A stretch of 38,332 bases of DNA from positions 1 through 38,332 of the forward strand of contig JAFDWM010000017.1 in NCBI GenBank assembly GCA_018268455.1, in the 5' to 3' direction. This DNA comes from Actinomycetota bacterium (lineage in GTDB: Bacteria; Actinomycetota; Actinomycetes; Actinomycetales; Microbacteriaceae). Below are positions 32,907 to 38,332 of the stretch, piece after piece (positions within the stretch are counted from its first letter, which is position 1; every line of letters begins with the position of its first letter). A program made the translations under genes and the position numbers. The notes under the pieces are model-generated. The model saw nothing but the letters and a program-made list of their open reading frames with translations, made no database searches and had not been told where the DNA came from.

Positions 32907-33992
32907 GTGAATCGCAAGACCCGCATCAGCACGGCCATCACCGCTCTCGGACTCGCGATGGCGATGCTCGCCGGCTGCTCCTCCGCACAGGCCGCGACCG
33001 AGGCCGGATCCGCCCCCGCCTCGGAGTCGAAGCTCGACACCCTCAAGCTCGGCTACTTCGCCACGGTCACGCATGCGCCGGCTCTGGTCGGCATCGACAA
33101 GGGGCTGATCCAGAAGCAGCTCGGCGGCACGAAGCTGCAGACCGAGGTGTTCGGCGCCGGTCCCGCCGCGGTCGAGGCGCTCTCGGCCGGCGCGATCGAC
33201 GCCGCGTACATCGGTCCGAACCCGGCGATCAACACGTTCATCCAGTCCGGCGGCGCCTCGGTGCGCGTGATCGCGGGCGCCACGAGCGGGGGTGCGTCGC
33301 TCGTCGTGCGCGACGGCATCACCCGCGCGTCCGACCTCAAGGGCAAGACGCTCGCCTCGCCGCAGCTGGGCAACACGCAGGACGTGGCGCTGCGCACCTG
33401 GCTGGGCTCGAAGGGGCTGAAGACCACGGTGCAGGGAAGCGGCGATGTGCACATCACCCCGACCGACAACGCACTCACCCTGAGCCTGTTCAAGGACGGC
33501 AAGCTCGACGGCGCATGGCTTCCCGAGCCGTGGGCGTCGCGCCTCGTGCTCGAGGCCGGCGCGCACGTGCTCGTCGACGAGCGCGACCTGTGGCCCGACG
33601 GGGCCTTCCCGACCACGGTGCTGCTGGTGCGCACCGACTTCGCCCTGGCGCATCCGACGGCCGTGCGCGAGCTCGTCGCCGGGCACCTCGACGCGCTCGA
33701 CTGGATCGCGAAGAACCCTGCCGAGCTTCCCGGGGTCGTCAACGGCGCGCTCAAGACGGCGACCGGCAAGGCGCTCCCCGACGACGTGCTCGCGGCGTCC
33801 CTGGCCAACGTGTCGTTCTCGGCGGATCCGAATGCGAAGGCGTTCGCGAAGCTGGTGCACAACGGCGTGACCGCCGGCACCCAGAAGAAGGGCTCGATCG
33901 CTGGGCTGTTCGATCTCGCCGTCGTCGACACCGAGCTGAGCGCGCGCGGCGAGAAGGCCGTGGACGACGGCGGGCTGGGGCAGAAGCGATGA
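32907..33992 (+). CDS. ABC transporter substrate-binding lipoprotein (SsuA/TauA/NitT class)
   Basis: A 361-residue lipoprotein; signal peptide with lipobox LAGC and C24. The mature part has the SsuA-like pattern LGYFATVTHAPALVGIDKGLI, GPAAVEALSAGAIDAAYIGPNPAINTFIQSGG (spanning residues ~80-115), LKGKTLASPQLGNTQDVALR and KLDGAWLPEPWASRLV. In a sulfate assimilation operon it probably delivers a sulfur anion or sulfonate to the permease; sulfate, thiosulfate and alkanesulfonates cannot be told apart here. The GTG start has a perfect AAGGAGG at good distance, the only strong SD in this operon, after a 52-nt gap. The stop overlaps the ATPase start (ATGA). Confidence 0.93.
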   Translation: MNRKTRISTAITALGLAMAMLAGCSSAQAATEAGSAPASESKLDTLKLGYFATVTHAPALVGIDKGLIQKQLGGTKLQTEVFGAGPAAVEALSAGAIDAAYIGPNPAINTFIQSGGASVRVIAGATSGGASLVVRDGITRASDLKGKTLASPQLGNTQDVALRTWLGSKGLKTTVQGSGDVHITPTDNALTLSLFKDGKLDGAWLPEPWASRLVLEAGAHVLVDERDLWPDGAFPTTVLLVRTDFALAHPTAVRELVAGHLDALDWIAKNPAELPGVVNGALKTATGKALPDDVLAASLANVSFSADPNAKAFAKLVHNGVTAGTQKKGSIAGLFDLAVVDTELSARGEKAVDDGGLGQKR

Positions 33993-34789
33993 CCACCCCG
34001 CTCGCACCGAGCTTCGACTCGATCGCTCCGGTCGTCCAGGTCGCGGATCCGACGGATCCGGCCGTGCGCCTGTCGCATGTCACCAAGCGGTACGGATCCG
34101 GCCCGATCGTGCTCGACGACGTCTCGCTGGACATCGCCCCGGGCGAGTTCGTCTGCCTGCTCGGCGCGAGCGGATGCGGCAAGTCGACCCTGCTCAACTT
34201 CATCGCCGGGCTCGAGCCCGTCTCGGCCGGCGAGATCTCGACACCCGCCGAGGGCGCGGCCGTGATGTTCCAGGACGCGGCGCTCATGCCGTGGCTGAGC
34301 GCACGCCGCAACGTCGAGCTGGCGCTGCGCCTGCGCGGGGTGCCGCGCACCGAACGCCGCGCCGAGGCGCTGCGCCTGCTCGGCATCGTGAACCTCGCCG
34401 ATGCGGCGGAGAAGCGCCCGCACGAGCTGTCCGGCGGCATGCGCCAGCGTGTGGCGCTGGCTCGAGCGCTCGCACAGGACCGGCCGGTGCTGCTCATGGA
34501 CGAGCCGTTCGCCGCACTCGACGCGATCACCCGCGACCTGCTGCACGAGGTGCTGGAGAACGTGTGGCGCGAGACCGGCCGCACGATCGTGTTCGTCACC
34601 CACAACGTGCGCGAGGCCGCCCGCCTCGGTCAGCGCGTGGTGCTGCTCGGCAGCCGCCCCGGCCGCATCTCCCGCGAATGGCGCGTGGCGCGCACCCGCG
34701 GCCGCCGCATCGAGTCGCCCGAGGTCTCGGCGCTCGCCGCCGAGATCACCGTCGAGCTGCGCAAGGAGATCCGCCGCAATGCCGACTGA
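33989..34789 (+). CDS. ABC transporter ATP-binding protein (SsuB/TauB class)
   Basis: Energises import through the adjacent permease. The 266 residues contain Walker A GASGCGKST (59-67), Q-loop in AVMFQDAALMPWLS, signature LSGGMRQR, Walker B VLLMDEPFAALD and the H-loop VFVTHNVREA. The C-terminal tail matches the nitrate/sulfonate/taurine class. A ~25-residue N-terminal extension precedes the first strand. The ATG at 33989 overlaps the stop of the binding protein gene, and the permease gene begins 11 nt before this stop codon. Confidence 0.95.
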   Translation: MTTPLAPSFDSIAPVVQVADPTDPAVRLSHVTKRYGSGPIVLDDVSLDIAPGEFVCLLGASGCGKSTLLNFIAGLEPVSAGEISTPAEGAAVMFQDAALMPWLSARRNVELALRLRGVPRTERRAEALRLLGIVNLADAAEKRPHELSGGMRQRVALARALAQDRPVLLMDEPFAALDAITRDLLHEVLENVWRETGRTIVFVTHNVREAARLGQRVVLLGSRPGRISREWRVARTRGRRIESPEVSALAAEITVELRKEIRRNAD

Positions 34790-35768
34790 GACGCATTCCT
34801 CCCCTTCTTCCCGGCCGTTGAGCGACGACGAGAGACGCGAGATCGAGACGGAACCCGGCGATCTCGCGGGCGACGACGTTCCGTCTCGCTCGACGACCGC
34901 TGCGACCGACGACGAGCTCTCCCGCCTGGAAGCAGGCCTCGACCGCTTGCAGACCGCGGAGACAGGATCCGAGTCCCGCACCCGCCGGCGTCTCGGCGCG
35001 GTCCTGCCTCCGGTGATCCTGCTCGTGCTGCTCATCGCGGCCTGGCAGCTGTACGTGGTGATCGCGCGCCCACGGCCCGACAAGGCGCCGGGCCCGCTCG
35101 ACGTGCTCGGCGCGTTCGGCGACGCGTGGGCGTCGGGCCGGCTGCAGGAGTCGGTGGCCACCAGCCTCGAGCGCGGCCTGATCGGCTTCGTGATCGCGAT
35201 CGCCATCGGCACCCCGATCGGCCTGCTCCTGGCGGAGGGGAAGCTGCTGCGCCGCGCCGCGGGCCCCCTCATCTCCGGGCTCATGGTGCTGCCGAGCGTG
35301 GCCTGGGTGCCCGCGGCGATCATCTGGTTCGGGCTGAGCGACGCGACCGCGTACTTCGTGATCCTGATGGGCGCGGTCCCGTCGATCATCAACGGGCTGC
35401 TCTCAGGCATCGACCAGGTGCCGCCGCAGCTGCGCCGCGTCGGCACCGTACTGGGCGCGAGCCGCTGGCAGTCCGCGACGTCGATCGTGCTGCCCGCCGC
35501 TCTGCCCGGCTATCTCGGCGGGATCAAGCAGGGCTGGGCGTTCTCCTGGCGCTCGCTCATGGCCGCCGAGATCATCACGACCGGCGGCACCCTCGGGTTC
35601 GGCCTCGGCACGATGCTCGACCAGGCCCGGCAGCTCGCCGACCTCCCCGGCGTGCTCGCCACCATCCTGCTGATCCTCGCGATCGGCATCCTCATCGAGC
35701 TGGCGCTGTTCGCCCCGCTCGAGCGCGCCGTGCTCCGCCGGCGTGGACTGCTGCTCGGAGGTGCATGA
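34779..35768 (+). CDS. ABC transporter permease (SsuC/TauC class) with element-encoded N-terminal tail
   Basis: A 329-residue permease, longer than the ~250-280 usual for the family. After about 75 non-membrane residues there are some six helices: PPVILLVLLIAAWQLYVVIA, GLIGFVIAIAIGTPIGLLLA, LISGLMVLPSVAWVPAAIIWFGL, AYFVILMGAVPSIINGLL, and two at the C-terminus; the EAA loop is present in RVGTVLGASRWQSATSIVLPAALPGYLGGIKQGWAFSW split over residues ~205-245. Residues 12-41 of the tail are encoded by an 88-bp nested palindrome (34812-34899). The start at 34779 overlaps the ATPase gene by 11 nt; a start further downstream would remove the palindrome but no good SD is seen there. Confidence 0.93.
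   Translation: MPTETHSSPSSRPLSDDERREIETEPGDLAGDDVPSRSTTAATDDELSRLEAGLDRLQTAETGSESRTRRRLGAVLPPVILLVLLIAAWQLYVVIARPRPDKAPGPLDVLGAFGDAWASGRLQESVATSLERGLIGFVIAIAIGTPIGLLLAEGKLLRRAAGPLISGLMVLPSVAWVPAAIIWFGLSDATAYFVILMGAVPSIINGLLSGIDQVPPQLRRVGTVLGASRWQSATSIVLPAALPGYLGGIKQGWAFSWRSLMAAEIITTGGTLGFGLGTMLDQARQLADLPGVLATILLILAIGILIELALFAPLERAVLRRRGLLLGGA
34812..34899. repeat. 88-bp nested palindrome inside the permease gene
   Basis: Outer arms CGGCCGTTGAGCG (34812-34824) and CGCTCGACGACCG (34887-34899) pair with two mismatches. Inside are two overlapping, mutually exclusive perfect 10-bp pairs: CGCGAGATCG (34836) with CGATCTCGCG (34859-34868), and GAGACGGAAC (34845) with GTTCCGTCTC (34878-34887). Confidence 0.82.
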
Positions 35769-36769
35769 TGACTTCAGGATCCGCCACCCCAGGAACCGCC
35801 GCCCTCGGCACCGTCACCCTCGTCGGCGCGGGACCAGGCGACGCCGGACTGCTGACGCTACGCGGCCTGCGTGCCCTGGAGAGCGCCGACGTGATCGTCG
35901 CCGACCGGCTCGGCGCCCGCGCGGTGCTCGACCAGCTCGCCGCCGAGGGCACAGCCCTCACCGCCGAGGTGATCGACGTCGGCAAGCTCCCCGGACACCA
36001 CCCGGTGCCGCAGGACGAGATCAACGCACTGCTGGTGCGCCACGCGCGTGCCGGTCGCGCCGTCGTGCGTCTCAAGGGCGGGGATCCGTTCGTGCTCGGC
36101 CGCGGCCGCGAGGAGGCGCTGTACTGCGAGGCCGAGGGCGTCGCCGTGCGGGTCGTCCCCGGCGTGACGAGCGCGATCTCGGTGCCCGCTGTCGCCGGGA
36201 TCCCGCTCACGCATCGCGGTGTCGCGACCGCGTTCACGGTCGCCAGCGCGCACGACCCGATCGAGCAGCTGCCAGGCGGATCCGATCACACCGTGGTTCT
36301 GCTCATGGGCATCGGCACGCTCGCACACACCGCCGAGATCCTGGCCCGCGGCTCCCGCGGCGTCGATTGCCCGGTCGCGATCATCGAGGACGGCTACGGA
36401 TCCGGCGAGCGCGTCACCGTCGGCACGCTCGGCACGATCGCCGCCCTCGCCGCCGAACGCCGGGTACGCAACCCCGCCGTGGTCGTGGTCGGCGACGTCG
36501 TGCGACTGAGCCCGCACGCCGCGCACCCTGCCCACGCCACGCACCGTCCTGACCGCGAGACTCCAACTGCGCAACGAGACAGCGTGCGCCACGCGCAGTC
36601 TCGGAACTCAGATGGAGTCTCGCGGAACCGGATCCCCGCTCGCGCCGCCGACCGGCTCCCCGCTCGCGCCGCCGACCGGCTCGCCGCGGCCCTCGACGCG
36701 GGCCTCGCCGTCGACGCCGGCCTCCCGTACTCCCCCATCCGATCCGACCGAAAGACCCTGCAGCCGTGA
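35765..36769 (+). CDS. cobA: Uroporphyrinogen-III C-methyltransferase with unusual C-terminal extension
   Basis: SAM-dependent double methylation of uroporphyrinogen III to precorrin-2, the branch to siroheme. The first ~255 residues are a complete SUMT domain: [70 protein letters not shown] and a late LLMGIGTL. The remaining ~75 residues (to 334) are not SUMT-like: residues 263-287 come from a 73-bp palindromic element, and ~290-305 from a 24-bp tandem duplication (PARAADRL twice). The ATG at 35765 overlaps the permease stop; a second ATG follows at 35768. It supplies siroheme for the Sir protein of the same operon. Confidence 0.93.
   Translation: MMTSGSATPGTAALGTVTLVGAGPGDAGLLTLRGLRALESADVIVADRLGARAVLDQLAAEGTALTAEVIDVGKLPGHHPVPQDEINALLVRHARAGRAVVRLKGGDPFVLGRGREEALYCEAEGVAVRVVPGVTSAISVPAVAGIPLTHRGVATAFTVASAHDPIEQLPGGSDHTVVLLMGIGTLAHTAEILARGSRGVDCPVAIIEDGYGSGERVTVGTLGTIAALAAERRVRNPAVVVVGDVVRLSPHAAHPAHATHRPDRETPTAQRDSVRHAQSRNSDGVSRNRIPARAADRLPARAADRLAAALDAGLAVDAGLPYSPIRSDRKTLQP
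36553..36625. repeat. 73-bp nested palindromic element inside cobA
   Basis: Outer arms CCGCGAGACTCCA and TGGAGTCTCGCGG are perfect complements; inner CGAGAC / GTCTCG identical to the cysN copy; the centre adds GCGTG-CGC-CACGC. Relative to cysN, arm position 11 has changed from G to C and its partner from C to G, a compensatory double change. Confidence 0.92.
36633..36680 (+). repeat. 24-bp perfect tandem duplication in the cobA tail
   Basis: Two identical 24-bp units (36633-36656, 36657-36680) directly behind the 73-bp element, encoding the octapeptide PARAADRL twice in frame. Confidence 0.9.
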
Positions 36770-38175
36770 CCGCTCCCACCTCGTCCTCCCCGCTCCGCGT
36801 CGCCATCGTCGGCGCCGGCCCCGCCGGCATCTACGCGGGCAACATCCTCAGCAACGCGGTGTCCGAGCTCGGCCCCAACCGGCGCGTCGAGATCGACCTG
36901 TTCGAGTCGCTGCCGGCCCCGTACGGCCTCATCCGGTACGGCGTCGCACCCGACCATCCGCGCATCAAGGGCATCGTCAACTCGCTGCACGAGATGCTCG
37001 ACGCCCAGGCGATCGGCGCCGACCGCCGCGTGATCCGCTTCCTCGGCAACATCGAGGTCGGCCGCGACGTCTCGATCGACGAGCTGCAGGAGCGCTACCA
37101 CGCGGTCATCCTGGCCACCGGCGCGATCCGCGACGCAGCGCTGCCGATCCCGGGCGTCGACCTGCCCGGATCCCACGGCGCCGCCGACTTCGTCTCCTGG
37201 TTCGACGGGCACCCCGACGTGCCGCGCACCTGGCCGCTCGCCGACGAGCAGGTCGCCGTGATCGGCAACGGCAACGTCGCCCTCGACGTCGCTCGGATCC
37301 TGGCGAAGCTGCCCGAGAACCTGCGCAGCACCGAGGTCCCCGACAACGTGCTCGCGGGGCTCGAGGCCTCCGCCGTCACCGACGTGCACGTGTTCGGCCG
37401 CCGTGGTCCCGCCGACATCAAGTTCACCCCGATCGAGCTGCGCGAGCTCGGCGAGGTCGCCGGGGTCGACCTCGTGCTCGACGACGCCGACTTCGCGGGC
37501 GTGGATCCGGCCGCCGCGCCCAGCAACCAGCTGAAGATCATGCTGCGCACGCTCACCGCGTGGCGCGAGCGTCCGGAGAACCGCGGCAGCGCGACCGGCA
37601 ACCGCCGCCGCCTGCACCTGCACTTCTGGCACGCCCCTGTCGAGATCACCGGATCCGGTCGCGTCGAGGGGATCCGCTTCGAGCGCACGGCCGCGAACGC
37701 GGACGGATCCGTCTCCGGCACCGGCGAGTACCGCGACTATCCGGTCACCGCGGTGTACCGCGCCGTCGGCTACTTCGGCTCACCGATCGTCGACGTACCG
37801 TTCGACGCCCGCCGCGGGGTCGTGCCGAACGAGGGCGGCCGCGTCGACGGCATACCGGGCCTGTACGCGACCGGCTGGATCAAGCGAGGGCCGGTGGGCC
37901 TGATCGGACACACCAAGTCCGACGCGACCGAGACCATCGCGCACCTCATCGAGGACGCGGCCGCCGGCCGGCTGACCGATCCGGTCGAGCCGGCCGACAT
38001 CCTCGACCTGCTCGCCGAGCGCGAGGTCGAGGTGACCACGTGGGACGGCTGGCTCGACCTCGATGCGCACGAGCGCGCGCTGGGCGCGGGCCACGAACAC
38101 GTGCGCGAGCGCGTCAAGGTCGTGCCGCGCGAAGAGCAGGTCGAGATCTCGCGGGCGGGAGTGCTCGCACGATGA
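36766..38175 (+). CDS. Ferredoxin-NADP reductase, FprA/adrenodoxin reductase type
   Basis: Flavoenzyme moving electrons from NADPH to ferredoxin. The 469 residues have the FAD dinucleotide motif [11 protein letters not shown] near residue 12, [24 protein letters not shown] split around residues ~47-70, the NADPH-binding [15 protein letters not shown], a [11 protein letters not shown] block and the C-terminal [18 protein letters not shown] typical of FprA. The GTG start overlaps the cobA stop (GTGA) and its own stop overlaps the ferredoxin start (ATGA). With the ferredoxin it supplies the six electrons used by Sir, which explains its place in the operon. Confidence 0.95.
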   Translation: MTAPTSSSPLRVAIVGAGPAGIYAGNILSNAVSELGPNRRVEIDLFESLPAPYGLIRYGVAPDHPRIKGIVNSLHEMLDAQAIGADRRVIRFLGNIEVGRDVSIDELQERYHAVILATGAIRDAALPIPGVDLPGSHGAADFVSWFDGHPDVPRTWPLADEQVAVIGNGNVALDVARILAKLPENLRSTEVPDNVLAGLEASAVTDVHVFGRRGPADIKFTPIELRELGEVAGVDLVLDDADFAGVDPAAAPSNQLKIMLRTLTAWRERPENRGSATGNRRRLHLHFWHAPVEITGSGRVEGIRFERTAANADGSVSGTGEYRDYPVTAVYRAVGYFGSPIVDVPFDARRGVVPNEGGRVDGIPGLYATGWIKRGPVGLIGHTKSDATETIAHLIEDAAAGRLTDPVEPADILDLLAEREVEVTTWDGWLDLDAHERALGAGHEHVRERVKVVPREEQVEISRAGVLAR

Positions 38176-38332
38176 CGTACGTGATCGCCCTGCCCTGCGT
38201 CGACGTGAAGGATCGCGCCTGTATCGACGAATGCCCCGTGGACTGCATCTACGAGGGTGAGCGCTCGCTCTACATCCACCCCGACGAGTGCGTCGACTGC
38301 GGCGCCTGCGAGCCGGTCTGCCCGGTCGAGGC
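38172..38332 (+). CDS. 7Fe ferredoxin (partial, runs off the window)
   Basis: Bacterial-type [3Fe-4S][4Fe-4S] ferredoxin. The 53 codons present begin [20 protein letters not shown] and contain C9, C17 and C21-Pro (first cluster site, C-x7-C-x3-CP) and C40-x2-C43-x2-C46-x3-C50-Pro (second site). The pattern is that of FdxA/FdxC proteins of about 105 residues. The ATG overlaps the reductase stop (ATGA). It is the likely electron carrier between the reductase just upstream and the sulfite reductase at the head of the operon. Confidence 0.95.
   Translation, partial: MTYVIALPCVDVKDRACIDECPVDCIYEGERSLYIHPDECVDCGACEPVCPVE

Overview
The window is about 70% GC, densely packed and entirely chromosomal in character. 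Gene content and protein style (GT4 glycosyltransferases, SigK/RskA, HspR with a HAIR operator, a NirA/SirA-type reductase operon with 7Fe ferredoxin) point to an actinobacterium, most likely Microbacteriaceae close to Microbacterium; this placement is inference from the sequence alone. No tRNA, rRNA, CRISPR array, transposase or phage gene was seen.

Layout. 1-2590: 5' two thirds of aceE (pyruvate dehydrogenase E1, minus) divergent from a short-chain dehydrogenase. 2688-4529: three-gene urate-to-allantoin operon (minus: OHCU decarboxylase, HIU hydrolase, uricase). 4831-7493: minus-strand coaBC, an HpcH/HpaI-type lyase and a Bcp peroxiredoxin. 7553-7775: a striking double array of 21-bp phased repeats. 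7826-9207: TANGO2-like protein and a lipoate ligase-like protein. 9208-9896: lower-GC stretch with a probable two-helix membrane protein gene of uncertain end. 9897-12353: two GT4 glycosyltransferases. 12508-13718: palindromic elements, a hypothetical protein and an MmcQ/YjbR protein. 13873-17869: SigK, its anti-sigma factor RskA, a FAS1 lipoprotein and a membrane-anchored sulfite-oxidase-fold molybdoenzyme; the last two face each other across a pair of matching, SigK-like promoters. 17935-22143: dnaK-grpE-dnaJ-hspR chaperone operon under a strong promoter overlapped by a HAIR operator. 22279-26905: lipoprotein, DUF3817 protein, membrane protein, a solute-binding/VWA fusion and a VOC protein with a MerR-type promoter. 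27011-38332: CbiX-type chelatase followed by a tightly overlapping sulfur assimilation operon: sulfite reductase, APS reductase, cysD, cysN, an ABC importer, uroporphyrinogen methyltransferase, ferredoxin-NADP reductase and a 7Fe ferredoxin that runs off the end.

How the genes work together. The sulfur operon contains almost a full path: an importer, sulfate activation (CysDN), APS reduction (CysH), six-electron sulfite reduction (Sir), part of siroheme synthesis (CobA, CbiX) and an NADPH-to-ferredoxin electron supply (Fpr, Fdx). The SigK block looks like an envelope stress circuit whose outputs are a surface FAS1 lipoprotein and a molybdoenzyme.

The most unusual content is a set of nested palindromic elements. 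A 61-bp family (three copies, all exactly 61 bp) lies between genes. A 73-bp family (two copies, both exactly 73 bp, with compensatory arm changes) lies in frame inside the coding ends of cysN and cobA. Related palindromes lie in the disordered termini of the ABC permease and GrpE. This resembles in-frame palindromic element insertion as known from Rickettsia, and is the best candidate for something undescribed here. Other notable signals are the 21-bp phased opposed arrays, several leaderless promoters with 6-7 nt from -10 to start codon, and a strong excess of the hexamer GGATCC.
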